DNA of 64,000 nt from Bacillota bacterium (GCA_021770445.1 JAETQY010000021.1:1-64000); one strand, 5' to 3'. Positions 1-6,307 are shown, numbered from the stretch's first letter. Translations and numbers: made by a program. The notes: generated from the sequence alone by a model not told the origin.

Positions 1-335
1 CGCAGCACCGTCGCCCGCACGCTCTGGAGTTCCACCTTGGTCAGGTCCAGGTCCATCAGGTCCTCCGACCCGCACAGCAGATCCACCCCGGGGAAATTAC
101 TGGTCTGGATGCAGGCCGCGGCGAATGGGCCGCCGTCCCCATCATGGCGGAGCGCGTCTGCCAGACTGCCCTTGACCGGGTCGCCGCCAAAGAACTCGGT
201 GGCGTTGCACTGGCTGTCGGCATCCACCAGGAGCACCGCTTTCTTGTACTCACTGGCCAGGATGGCCGCCAGGTTGACGGCGGTGGCCGTCTTTGCCACG
301 CCGCCCTTCAAATTGAGTATTACGCTTGTCCTCAT
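1..335 (-). CDS. ParA/Soj-family partition ATPase (partial, 3' end off the window)
   Basis: The first 111 codons are visible, starting with ATG at 335 after a GAGAGGA ribosome site. The N-terminus carries a deviant Walker A box, K10-G-G-V-A-K-T16, in which Ala replaces the usual second Gly (KGGVGKT), and a VLLVDADSQCNAT segment at about residues 34-46 typical of ParA/MinD ATPases. Family knowledge: these proteins segregate plasmids, plasmid-like prophages or ICEs with a ParB partner. The start lies 31 bases beyond the stop of the helicase gene, so it is the distal gene visible in the leftward operon. No ParB is visible; it would be expected further left. The family call is firm; partition of this element is inferred. 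Confidence 0.9.
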   Translation of the reverse strand, partial: MRTSVILNLKGGVAKTATAVNLAAILASEYKKAVLLVDADSQCNATEFFGGDPVKGSLADALRHDGDGGPFAAACIQTSNFPGVDLLCGSEDLMDLDLTKVELQSVRATVL

Positions 336-366
336 TGTACTCGTCCTCTCGTTTTATTTTTTTGGA

Positions 367-1692
367 TTACTGTATAAGCTCCTCCCATGTCATTTGTGTG
401 GGTCCCAGCTGCTCCGGCTCCGCTCTCTTGGCCACTGGCCGGTCTGATTGCAGCTCCGGAAGAAATTTTTGAGTGGCGCCGTCAAAGATGACCCCCCACT
501 GACCCAACAGGCCCAGCTTGTTTTTAGCCAAAGTGAGGTGCCGGGGCGATTTACTGCTGGTCTCATCTTCCCTCCAGACAAACAGGATCACATTGGCGTC
601 CTGCTCGATCTGGCCGCTCTCCTTCAGGTCAGCCATGAGGGGGGATTCCCGCTTGCCTTTCTGGGGCGGCCGGGACAGCTGGGCCAGGGCCACGACCACG
701 ATCCCACTGTGACGGGCCATATCCGCCAGGGCCCGGGAGATGTCCGCCACCTCGTCCTGCCGGGTCCCCCGGCCGCGGATGGACGGGCGGACCATCTGGA
801 GGTAGTCCACAAAGACCACGTCAAATTTATTTGCGTGGGTCCGGGTGATGATGTCGTTGACCGTCATGCCGGCGGCGTCGATGATGGTGAGCCGGCGCTT
901 GATGATCTCGTCGTTGGCGTCGGCCAGCAGCTTGTAATCCCGCTCATTCAGGCTCCGGCGCAGGATGTTCCGCAGAGGCACGCCAGAGATGGACGAAATC
1001 AGCCGGGGAAACAAGATATCTCTGCCATCCTCCAAGGTAAAATAGCCCACGTTTTTCTGCTCCGCCTGGGCGTAAGCCATGTGGAGGGCCAGGGCGGTCT
1101 TGCCGTCCGAGGGGCGGCCTCCCAGCACCACAAACATGCCCGGCGCGACATCCAAGTTGTCGTCTAGCAGGGGGAACCCCCAGGGGAGATAGTCCGGCTT
1201 GTGCTCCAGAAAGTCTTGGAACTCCAGAATAGCCTTGGCCATGTCCGCCTCGTCGTTCCGCTCCCGGTCGGACAGGAGGTCCAAACCCTGCTGAAACAGG
1301 CGGCCCATTTCCTCCGAGGTCAGACTGGCCGCGATTTCCTGGCCGATGCTGCGGCCTTTGGTTGTTCGGGCGGTTTCTTTGACCAGTTCGATGTACTCCG
1401 CCACGTTGGCGGCGGTGGGGGTCGTGTCCATGAGCTGGAGAATATAACCCCGGAAGTTTCCGTCACCGGGGGCCACGTCCTCGCAGATCATCACCGGGTC
1501 CATTGGCTGGTCCTTGGCGAAGCGGGCCTGATACGCCAGGAATATCCGCCGGTCCGCATCCAGGAGGAAGTCCCCCTCGGTGAGCCCGGCCATCACCAGC
1601 CCCACGCACCGGGCGTCAATGAGCATGGAGCCGATGACCGACTGCTCCGCCCAGATATTCTGGCCATAAACCGCCGATTCAGCGGAATCCAC
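367..1692 (-). CDS. Replicative DNA helicase, DnaB type (element-encoded)
   Basis: This 441-residue protein has the DnaB layout: an N-terminal helical domain (about 1-105, starting with the AEQSVIGSMLID motif), a linker, and a RecA-like motor. Walker A is GGRPSDGKTA (191-200) and Walker B is VVFVDYLQM (292-300). I chose GTG at 1692 because an AAGGAGG lies 8 bases upstream; TTG at 1698 is too close to it, and an upstream ATG reading (to 1863) runs inside the preceding gene. The gene overlaps the initiator gene by 14 bases, which suggests translational coupling. In mobile elements, such helicases are loaded by the adjacent initiator protein at the element's own origin. It is unlikely to be the chromosomal dnaB, given its context in an early operon with ParA and XRE regulators. 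Confidence 0.92.
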   Translation of the reverse strand: MDSAESAVYGQNIWAEQSVIGSMLIDARCVGLVMAGLTEGDFLLDADRRIFLAYQARFAKDQPMDPVMICEDVAPGDGNFRGYILQLMDTTPTAANVAEYIELVKETARTTKGRSIGQEIAASLTSEEMGRLFQQGLDLLSDRERNDEADMAKAILEFQDFLEHKPDYLPWGFPLLDDNLDVAPGMFVVLGGRPSDGKTALALHMAYAQAEQKNVGYFTLEDGRDILFPRLISSISGVPLRNILRRSLNERDYKLLADANDEIIKRRLTIIDAAGMTVNDIITRTHANKFDVVFVDYLQMVRPSIRGRGTRQDEVADISRALADMARHSGIVVVALAQLSRPPQKGKRESPLMADLKESGQIEQDANVILFVWREDETSSKSPRHLTLAKNKLGLLGQWGVIFDGATQKFLPELQSDRPVAKRAEPEQLGPTQMTWEELIQ

Positions 1693-2512
1693 AGTCAACA
1701 CCTCCTTCCCGAGCCGGGGCGGGAAGGGCCGCCCGATCTGGCTGGGCCTCATCTTCCCACCGCCGGCCGTTGATCCAGGTGGCGGGGTAGGGGATACCCT
1801 GGCCGCCCTCCTCCCGGATTTTCCGCTGCCACTCCGGGCTGGCCAGCTGACGCTGGAGCGCACGCCCCATCACCGCCAGAAGCCTGTCGTCCGGATGCAG
1901 TGAGTCCCAGGCGCGTATCGCCGCCTGTTTGGACTTCTTCAGCGGATACATCCGCCAGAAACCCTCAAACCGCTCCGGATTCCAATCGGGCGCTGCCTTT
2001 GGAGCCCGACCCCGTTTTGGCTTTGAGCCAGACGCCCCCTGGGGGGCTTGGGGGGGATTATCTGTTAGGCTGCTATCTGGGTTTATATCTGGTAATGGTG
2101 TCCCCGTTTGGTGAAATGATTGTCCCCATTCGGTGTCGTGCATTTCACCGTTTGGTGAAATGCATCCAGCCATTTCGGTGGTACACTCTGCGAAATAAGC
2201 CAGCGCCTTGTCAGAGAGGGAATACCAGCTTGTTCTGTCCCGCCTATCCTGGTTAAAACAACCCGTCAAAAGCAGGCTGTTCTTTTTGCAGGCGGCAATA
2301 ATACGCTCGATCTGCCGCCTGCTCCAGTATGGGTGTGCTTCGCAGAAAGCGGCCAGAGAGTTGAATGTCCAATATCTCCCCTCATAGAAATTTTTCTCGT
2401 AGGCTTTGTTGTGCTTGAGCCAAAAGTAGATGTTATGCAGGAAAATAGCAACGTCTACCCCATAGGCCTGCGCCAGCACAGGGTTAAAATGATGATCTGG
2501 GATATTCTCCAC
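1679..2512 (-). CDS. Winged-helix replication initiator / DnaD-like organizer
   Basis: 277 residues. The N-terminal 110 residues look like a winged helix of the phage and plasmid initiator type, with FNSLAAFCEAHPYWSRRQIERII reading as a recognition region (described, not quoted in full). A polar Pro/Ser-rich linker follows at about 125-170. The C-terminus has the FWRMYPLKK element and an IPYPATWINGRRWEDE tail found in phage replication proteins that recruit the helicase. It sits directly upstream of, and overlaps, the DnaB-type helicase gene. An origin is often inside or next to such genes; I did not find clear iterons. The role as origin binder and helicase loader is inferred from fold and context. 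Confidence 0.75.
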   Translation of the reverse strand: MENIPDHHFNPVLAQAYGVDVAIFLHNIYFWLKHNKAYEKNFYEGRYWTFNSLAAFCEAHPYWSRRQIERIIAACKKNSLLLTGCFNQDRRDRTSWYSLSDKALAYFAECTTEMAGCISPNGEMHDTEWGQSFHQTGTPLPDINPDSSLTDNPPQAPQGASGSKPKRGRAPKAAPDWNPERFEGFWRMYPLKKSKQAAIRAWDSLHPDDRLLAVMGRALQRQLASPEWQRKIREEGGQGIPYPATWINGRRWEDEAQPDRAALPAPAREGGVDCGFR

Positions 2513-2565
2513 CTCCCATTCTTGGTATAGTTTTTAGCGCTGGACTCATTTAGCTGCCGTATGGC

Positions 2566-2817
2566 CTACACATACTGGATTAGCTCAAGGCCATCCATAG
2601 TAATCCGTTTAGTCAGGTGGAGGCCAGAGTCAATGACCTTGTGAGGCTCGACGCCCAGCGAGGCCGCAGCCGAATCCAGGCCCTCATGGATCAGGATATG
2701 TCCTTGCCCTACCGGTCTTACGACGGCCATAGCCTGAATGACCTTTACGTCGTCCGGCATTGCGTCTAAGATATCGATTATTTCAAGGAGCCGGTCTTTC
2801 AAATCCTTCGGCGTCAT
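2566..2817 (-). CDS. Hypothetical protein (83 aa) in element early operon
   Basis: A short acidic protein that begins MTPKDLKDRLLEIIDILDAM. I do not recognise it. The first 25 residues predict as an amphipathic helix; the middle (VKVIQAMAVVRPVGQGHILIH) alternates like a beta sheet. It is read in the same direction as the replication genes, 53 bases before the initiator. Its start ATG follows a GGGGGTAGTG segment that can serve as a ribosome site. No transmembrane segment or known motif is seen. Confidence 0.6.
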   Translation of the reverse strand: MTPKDLKDRLLEIIDILDAMPDDVKVIQAMAVVRPVGQGHILIHEGLDSAAASLGVEPHKVIDSGLHLTKRITMDGLELIQYV

Positions 2818-2931
2818 TTTTTCACTACCCCCTTGCCAAATCCATTTCGCTGTGTTATCATAAGCATGTCCTTATTGTGCTCTCTGAGCACGTATCCCGT
2901 TTGGCTGCGCTCACAGTCATGCGGGATTTTT
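2818..2931. other. Intergenic spacer with hairpin in early operon
   Basis: Just over 100 bases with no convincing gene. ATCCCG near 2898-2903 can pair with CGGGAT near 2921-2926 across about 17 bases, and seven T residues follow on the + strand. On the leftward (coding) strand the T-run becomes an A-run before the stem, so it does not read as a terminator of the leftward operon. Only very short frames (15-20 codons) exist here. Confidence 0.3.
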
Positions 2932-3207
2932 TTATTTCTCCTCGTACAGGCCAAAATGAATCACCTCCGCCATAGTGAGGTCGACCCACGTCTTATCGAC
3001 CTGCAGGACTGGCCGGCCGCCTGCTCCGGTGTAGTACGCTGAGTGAGGGGCGTTATTCTTGTCCACCCATCGCAGCCAGAACGCACGACCGGTCCGGCTG
3101 AAAAAGGCCTGGTAGATAGAGGGCACGTCATAGCCCTTGGAGCGGATCAGCTTCACCATGCTGGACTTGGTAGCCTTGGGCAGGATTCTCTTTTCGGTAT
3201 TCATCAT
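2932..3207 (-). CDS. Hypothetical protein (91 aa) in element early operon
   Basis: A basic protein with no recognised family. The first 30 residues are Lys-rich (TEKRILPKATKSSMVKLIRSK) and the centre is aromatic (FFSRTGRAFWLRWVDK), which suggests nucleic-acid contact, but this is only composition. The start ATG at 3207 overlaps the TGA of the small upstream gene in an ATGA arrangement and has an AGGGAGG site 5 bases upstream; a second ATG follows immediately. Translational coupling to the upstream small gene is likely. Confidence 0.6.
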   Translation of the reverse strand: MMNTEKRILPKATKSSMVKLIRSKGYDVPSIYQAFFSRTGRAFWLRWVDKNNAPHSAYYTGAGGRPVLQVDKTWVDLTMAEVIHFGLYEEK

Positions 3208-3326
3208 GCCATCCTCCCTAAGTACATAGCCAATGCCAATAAGAACGCTCCTCCCGCAAGGGTTAACAGTGCCCAGTTGAAAAGGTCCTCCAGCCAGGGG
3301 TACGCATTAAACAGCTTCCGCCACAT
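3204..3326 (-). CDS. Small membrane-type protein (40 aa)
   Basis: A 40-codon frame (MWRKLFNAYPWLEDLFNW start) with one hydrophobic span of about 20 residues (LLTLAGGAFLLALAMYL) and a short basic end. ATG at 3326 lies just after the stop of the upstream HTH gene, with a GGAGGGGGATGG site 8-12 bases upstream. Its TGA at 3204-3206 overlaps the ATG of the next gene by ATGA. Snug placement on both sides and a good ribosome site argue that it is translated. Function unknown; single-span proteins in early operons of elements can be inhibitors, small toxins or entry-exclusion factors. Confidence 0.6.
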   Translation of the reverse strand: MWRKLFNAYPWLEDLFNWALLTLAGGAFLLALAMYLGRMA

Positions 3327-3328
3327 AG

Positions 3329-3559
3329 TCACACCATCCCCCTCCCGTCCACGATGGCCTTGGCCACTTGGTCGGTCTCGTACCGGATACCCCGGCCAAC
3401 CCTTACGGCTTCCACGCCCACCGTGGCCAGCCAGGCTCGGGCGGACTTAGGGGATCCATACCCCAGTTCCCGGGTCAGGTCCGCTATGGTCATCATCCCG
3501 CCATAGATATCCCGGAGGATCTGCCGCTTCTCTTTGATCTCATTGTAATGGCTGCTCAT
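3329..3559 (-). CDS. Small helix-turn-helix DNA-binding protein (76 aa)
   Basis: The segment TIADLTRELGYGSPKSARAWL followed by VGVEAVRVGRGIRYETDQVAKAI matches the pattern of MerR/excisionase-type winged HTH proteins: a HTH, then a small wing, then an 'RYETDQVAKAI' helix. Its ATG overlaps the TGA of the upstream XRE gene (ATGA at 3556-3559). In integrated elements, proteins of this size and shape often act as excisionases or as accessory regulators; it lies far from the recombinases here, so regulator is as likely. Confidence 0.7.
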   Translation of the reverse strand: MSSHYNEIKEKRQILRDIYGGMMTIADLTRELGYGSPKSARAWLATVGVEAVRVGRGIRYETDQVAKAIVDGRGMV

Positions 3560-4032
3560 GCGCTGTTCCCCTTCCTGTTGGGTACCTGGCCGCCGCAGAA
3601 CACATCCAGCTCCAGACCGGACTGGATGATCTGCCGCAGGTCCGAAATAATGGCCTCAAACTCAGGGCGCTCCTGGTCGTCAATGACACCATCCTCGGCG
3701 ATGGCTAAAAGCCGGTCCAGGCGGTTATCCTCTTGGAAACTGCGCAGGCGGTTGTATATCCGCACTGTTATTGCCAACAGGCTCCGCTCCTCCAGGCGGG
3801 GGACGACGCTGTTGAACAGCGCACTGGTTTCCTGTAAATGCTGGGTGGGCAGCTGATGGCAGTTGTAGCAAATCATCATCTGCAACACCACGTCGCCGGC
3901 CGGTATCCGGCGGTCTGTCTCATAGGCCCGCAGGCTCTCCACAGAAACATTCAGCATTTCTGCTGCCGCTTCCTGGGTGTAACCGGCATTGCGGCGGGCC
4001 CTTTTGTAAATGTTTCGGGTATCGTTCTGCAT
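3556..4032 (-). CDS. XRE-family regulator with C-terminal helical domain (158 aa)
   Basis: Residues 8-60 form a Cro/C1-type HTH (RARRNAGYTQEAAAEML, then VSVESLRAYETDRRIPAGDVVLQMM). The remainder (65-158) is helical and acidic and ends in a GLELDVFCGGQVP segment; it is probably a dimerisation or sensing part and I do not recognise a family for it. It is the second gene of the leftward operon, after the 70-residue XRE gene, and is coupled to the next gene by a 4-base overlap. It may act with the first regulator as an early-operon switch. Confidence 0.82.
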   Translation of the reverse strand: MQNDTRNIYKRARRNAGYTQEAAAEMLNVSVESLRAYETDRRIPAGDVVLQMMICYNCHQLPTQHLQETSALFNSVVPRLEERSLLAITVRIYNRLRSFQEDNRLDRLLAIAEDGVIDDQERPEFEAIISDLRQIIQSGLELDVFCGGQVPNRKGNSA

Positions 4033-4067
4033 GGACTTTCACTCCTTTCTGTTGTACGGTCGGATTG

Positions 4068-4280
4068 TCAGTTGGATACAGCGGGCGGCTCCCGACCATA
4101 CAGCTGGTCAATAGTACAGCCAAATAAATCAGCCAGCTTCGGAATTTTGGCCGCCCGGGGAAGAGCTTCCCCCCTGTCCCAGCGGGTCACCGCCGCTTGA
4201 TCAACCTCCATGATCCGGGCCAACTCGGCTTTGCTAATCCCGGCCAGCTCCCGATATTTCTTGATTTCCATCAAATTCAC
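4068..4280 (-). CDS. Cro-like XRE regulator (70 aa)
   Basis: Nearly the whole protein is one HTH_3 domain: YRELAGISKAELARIMEVD, then QAAVTRWDRGEALPRAAKIPKLADLFG, ending CTIDQLYGREP as in Cro-type single-domain repressors. It is the first gene of the leftward operon and faces the repeated GTCTTG operator-like sites at 4298-4349, which it probably binds. The start could be the first ATG (4280) or the internal ATG at 4271; the first has only a weak GGGGGTG upstream. Confidence 0.85.
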   Translation of the reverse strand: MNLMEIKKYRELAGISKAELARIMEVDQAAVTRWDRGEALPRAAKIPKLADLFGCTIDQLYGREPPAVSN

Positions 4281-4297
4281 CCCCTTTCTGTCTCTTG

Positions 4298-4349
4298 GTC
4301 TTGATTTTAAGTCTTGATAATGGTAGTATATACTTGACTTAAAGTCTTG
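4298..4349. promoter_or_regulatory. Divergent control region with repeated AAGTCTTG boxes
   Basis: The 83-base gap between the leftward Cro-like gene and the rightward two-TM gene holds AAGTCTTG at 4309-4316 and again at 4342-4349 (33 bases apart, about three helical turns), and a third GTCTTG at 4298-4303. The 4342 copy is part of the inverted repeat GACTT-A-AAGTC. A further AAGTCTTG lies at 5073-5080 before the CI-like repressor gene. A plausible rightward promoter is TTGATT (4301-4306), 17 bases, TAGTAT (4324-4329), which overlaps the boxes. This is the layout of a repressor/Cro switch; which XRE protein binds is inferred. Confidence 0.55.
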
Positions 4350-4363
4350 TTGGTGATGGATGG

Positions 4364-4903
4364 ATGCGTGAAAAGTATTGGTCGCTATATGAAACAGTCA
4401 AACGCTCAGAACGATATTTCTTCTATTATCGTGAACACTCACTATGGTGGGATAGAGCTATCAAAATATTTTTGTGTGCAGCATCATTGTCTAATATCGC
4501 CAGTTTGGCCTTTTGGAATCATGTTCCTTTAATCTGGGCAATCATTTCCGCAAGTGCCCAGTTAATAAGCGCGGTAGCTTACCTAATTCCGTATTCAGAT
4601 CAAGTAAATGCACTCAATAACCTTTTGCCAGAACTCGATTTACTTATCCACCAAATTGACTATCACTGGGACCAAATCAATATATTGCAGAGCCTCTCAA
4701 ATGAAGAAATCAACGCTCTTGTTTTGGATTACAACGTCGAGTTTACAAATTTAGAAAGTCGATATACAAAAGGCATTCCGTTTTCGCCTAACAAGCGATG
4801 CTTAAAAAAGGCTGACAGTGACTTCAAAAAATTCTACAATAGTCGCTTTTATCCACCCCAACGAAACTATTTAGAGGAGGAATTAAATCGTGTATCCAGA
4901 TAA
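4364..4903 (+). CDS. Two-TM protein of unknown function, SLATT-like layout (179 aa)
   Basis: The gene is visibly AT-rich compared with its neighbours. An N-terminal amphipathic stretch (1-28) leads into two adjacent hydrophobic spans, about 32-52 (AIKIFLCAASLSNIASLAF) and 57-77 (LIWAIISASAQLISAVAYL), followed by a long soluble helical tail. That shape (helix, two TMs near the N-terminus, coiled-coil tail) recalls 2-TM effector domains such as SLATT, which accompany anti-phage systems, but I see no sequence signature that proves it. It reads away from the Cro-like gene and overlaps the following proline-rich gene by 14 bases. Candidate roles: superinfection exclusion or a phage-defence cargo of the element. 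Confidence 0.55.
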   Translation: MREKYWSLYETVKRSERYFFYYREHSLWWDRAIKIFLCAASLSNIASLAFWNHVPLIWAIISASAQLISAVAYLIPYSDQVNALNNLLPELDLLIHQIDYHWDQINILQSLSNEEINALVLDYNVEFTNLESRYTKGIPFSPNKRCLKKADSDFKKFYNSRFYPPQRNYLEEELNRVSR

Positions 4904-5033
4904 AAAACCTACACCGCAAGAAAGACCTACATCAGAGCCAGAACCTTCTCTTGAACATGGCCTTGTCCCACCTACTACTACATCATTCCCGCCTCCACCA
5001 CCTCCTCCACCGCCACATCCCAAGAGGGGTTAG
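4890..5033 (+). CDS. Proline-rich small protein (47 aa)
   Basis: A GTG start at 4890 follows a strong GAGGAGG (4874-4880) with 9 bases spacing, inside the end of the two-TM gene. The product is disordered, with a PTPQERPTSEPEP region, then TTTSFP and a run of eight prolines, ending HPKRG. No hydrophobic span. The good ribosome site and the 14-base overlap with the upstream gene make it a convincing second gene of a two-gene unit. Polyproline stretches of this length need EF-P and often bind SH3-like or profilin-like partners; its job here is unknown. Confidence 0.55.
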   Translation: MYPDKKPTPQERPTSEPEPSLEHGLVPPTTTSFPPPPPPPPPHPKRG

Positions 5034-5216
5034 TGAATCATGCCTTTGCATCTCTCTCCATGACATACAGTCAAGTCTTGCCTAAATCATAAATCTTGTT
5101 TTTACGTCTGTCAATAGTAAATTCGGGATTTTACGTTTTTCGTCGTTTGAAATAATTTCCTGTTCTCCGTACATTAAATAAACGAATTGTTTATTTTCAC
5201 CAAAAAGGATTGTGCT
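5034..5216. promoter_or_regulatory. Upstream region of the CI-like repressor gene
   Basis: This 183-base AT-rich stretch has no gene. It contains one AAGTCTTG box (5073-5080), shared with the divergent control region at 4298-4349, and several T-rich segments (for example near 5097-5104 and 5133-5146) that could hold a promoter, but no -35/-10 pair stands out enough to name. An AAAAAGGA sequence at about 5202-5209 is the ribosome site for the gene at 5217. Confidence 0.4.
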
Positions 5217-5552
5217 ATGGACTGTGCAGATCGAATTTTTGACTTAGCTGACAAAAAATATCGTGAACAAAAAGATTTTGCTCACGACTTAGATTTGCCT
5301 CCATCCGTTATTAGCGAGTGGAGACGTCGGCGCTCAGCATCATACAATAAACGATTGCCAGAAATAGCAAAGGTTCTAGGAACTACTGTGGGCTATCTGC
5401 TGACCGGAGAAGAAACAGAGGTCTTTGTCTCTGACGGCGTGGATCAGTCCTACCTGGTCAGGAAATTCAATCGGCTGTCGCCCGAGGCCCAGGACAAGGT
5501 GATGACTTTTATTGATTTTCTGTCCATGCAGGAGGACTCGGAGAAAAAATAA
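5217..5552 (+). CDS. CI-like XRE-family repressor (111 aa)
   Basis: ATG at 5217 is preferred over one 30 bases upstream because AAAAAGGA lies 7-8 bases before it. Residues 5-65 are a HTH: IFDLADKKYREQKDFAHDL, then PPSVISEWRRRRSASYNKRLPEIAKVLGTTVGYLLTGE, the usual end of XRE domains. The C-terminal 40 residues (VRKFNRLSPEAQDKVMTFIDFL) are a short helical dimerisation part. There is no LexA-like peptidase domain, so induction would not be by RecA-driven self-cleavage. It is likely the lysogeny or immunity repressor of the element, opposed to the Cro-like gene at 4068. Confidence 0.82.
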   Translation: MDCADRIFDLADKKYREQKDFAHDLDLPPSVISEWRRRRSASYNKRLPEIAKVLGTTVGYLLTGEETEVFVSDGVDQSYLVRKFNRLSPEAQDKVMTFIDFLSMQEDSEKK

Positions 5553-5575
5553 ATGTGCCCAAGTTGGGCACATTT
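5551..5575. repeat. Palindrome copy 1, TGTGCCCAA-N-TTGGGCACA
   Basis: A perfect inverted repeat with 12-base arms and a single central base starts at the stop codon of the repressor gene. Its 19-bp core (5554-5572) recurs at 5998-6016 with only the central base changed. A one-base loop makes it a poor terminator and a good dimer operator. Confidence 0.6.
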
Positions 5576-5602
5576 AAGAAGCGAGGCGAATTATTTCTAT
5601 TG

Positions 5603-5611
5603 TGATATAAT
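5603..5611 (+). promoter_or_regulatory. Extended -10 promoter for the DUF1902 gene
   Basis: TGA-TATAAT (TG at 5603-5604, TATAAT at 5606-5611) is an extended -10 element. The -35 position shows no consensus. A start near 5618 would give a leader of only about 13 bases, holding the AGGGGA ribosome site of the gene at 5631. Palindrome copy 1 ends 28 bases upstream, in position to act on this promoter. Confidence 0.5.
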
Positions 5612-5630
5612 GATATCAGGGGAACTTATC

Positions 5631-5855
5631 ATGAATTATGTTGTCAACTTGATTTTGGACCCGGAGGCTGGCGTTTGGATTGCAACCAGTGACGACATCC
5701 CTGGCCTTGTATTGGAATCCGGTTCCTTTGTTGCTCTGCTGGAGCGCGTACGCTTCGCTGTCCCTGAGCTGCTGGAGCTGAACGACCCGGACGCCACACC
5801 CCTGACCTTGACCTTCCAGTCTGAGCGCAGGGAGAGAATCATGGCGCATGACTGA
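5631..5855 (+). CDS. DUF1902 / HicB-like protein (74 aa)
   Basis: The sequence VVNLILDPEAGVWIATSDDIPGL followed by a VLESGSFVALLERVRFAVPELLEL helix is the DUF1902 pattern, a relative of the HicB partial RNase H fold (beta strands with W-[IV]-A-x-S-x-D-[IV]-P-G-L). ATG at 5631 follows AGGGGA by 8 bases. No HicA-like toxin frame is beside it, so it is an orphan of the antitoxin type. Such proteins bind DNA or a toxin; here it lies between two copies of a 19-bp palindrome, which hints at an autoregulatory role. Confidence 0.75.
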   Translation: MNYVVNLILDPEAGVWIATSDDIPGLVLESGSFVALLERVRFAVPELLELNDPDATPLTLTFQSERRERIMAHD

Positions 5856-5864
5856 ATACAAGTA

Positions 5865-5893
5865 TTGACAGATCAGGGTTTAGCGTATAACAT
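5865..5893 (+). promoter_or_regulatory. Candidate promoter after the DUF1902 gene
   Basis: TTGACA at 5865-5870 is followed by TATAAC at 5886-5891 (15-base spacer) or TAACAT at 5888-5893 (17). Transcription from about 5900 would cross 5998-6016 (palindrome copy 2) and reach the long hairpin at 6022-6063, giving a possible RNA of about 160 bases with no coding frame. Confidence 0.4.
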
Positions 5894-5997
5894 GATAGAG
5901 CAATGGGCGTCTCCCGTTGCAGTTTTATTCAACCTCCTGGGCAAGGACTCCCACTTTTCGGGATGTTTCAACCTCAAGGGTTTATTGATTGACAATG

Positions 5998-6016
5998 TGT
6001 GCCCAATTTGGGCACA
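5998..6016. repeat. Palindrome copy 2, TGTGCCCAATTTGGGCACA
   Basis: Exact 9+1+9 inverted repeat, the same as the core of copy 1 at 5554-5572 except for the centre (T for G). A consensus TTGACA lies just before it (5989-5994), but no -10 is found at the right distance, so I do not call a promoter. Confidence 0.6.
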
Positions 6017-6021
6017 ACACA

Positions 6022-6063
6022 GAGACAGGCACCTCTCCAGATGACCGGAGAGGTGCCTGTCTC
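6022..6063 (+). terminator. Long perfect hairpin, terminator-like
   Basis: Arms 6022-6038 and 6047-6063 match perfectly over 17 bases around an 8-base loop. The following sequence (GTTTGTACC, then GCGTTTTTT further on) is only loosely T-rich. It probably ends the transcript from 5865; a processing or stability element is the alternative. Confidence 0.55.
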
Positions 6064-6149
6064 GTTTGTACCTTGCGTTTTTTGTCGGAGACTGGTATAC
6101 TGGCTGTGCTGCCCCTCCCTACACCTGGCAACAGGAAGGGGGTGTAAAT

Positions 6150-6248
6150 GTGGAATATCTATTTAACTTCCTGATGTCGTTCGGAGCAAACGTGGCTGCC
6201 TACTTCGTTTGCAAGTGGCTTGGATGGCATGACGACAAGGAGCAGTAA
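6150..6248 (+). CDS. Hydrophobic small peptide (32 aa)
   Basis: GTG at 6150 follows an AAGGGGGTG site at about 6 bases. The peptide (VEYLFNFLMSFGANVAAYF, then VCKWLGWHDDKEQ) has a single membrane span and a charged tail. Peptides of the form 'hydrophobic span then ICKWLD/E-charged end' are common next to mobile-element genes in Firmicutes and lack a proven role. A rho-independent terminator follows 20 bases later. Type I toxin or holin-like peptide is possible; no antisense RNA was demonstrated. Confidence 0.45.
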   Translation: MEYLFNFLMSFGANVAAYFVCKWLGWHDDKEQ

Positions 6249-6267
6249 GCCCACCACAGCAAAGGTT

Positions 6268-6307
6268 GACCCCCGGAGAGTGCCTATCTCTCCGGGGGTC
6301 GGCCTTT
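6268..6307 (+). terminator. Rho-independent terminator after the small peptide
   Basis: A 13-base perfect stem (6268-6280 with 6288-6300, loop TGCCTAT) is followed by GGCCTTTTGTG. It sits 20 bases after the peptide's stop codon. Confidence 0.65.

Noticed and set aside
3556..4280. Toxin-antitoxin pair made of the two XRE genes
   Set aside because: Neither protein shows a toxin fold; a regulator pair at the front of an early operon is simpler.
5989..6016. Promoter with consensus TTGACA at 5989
   Set aside because: No -10 box at 16-18 bases; the following DNA is the palindrome itself.
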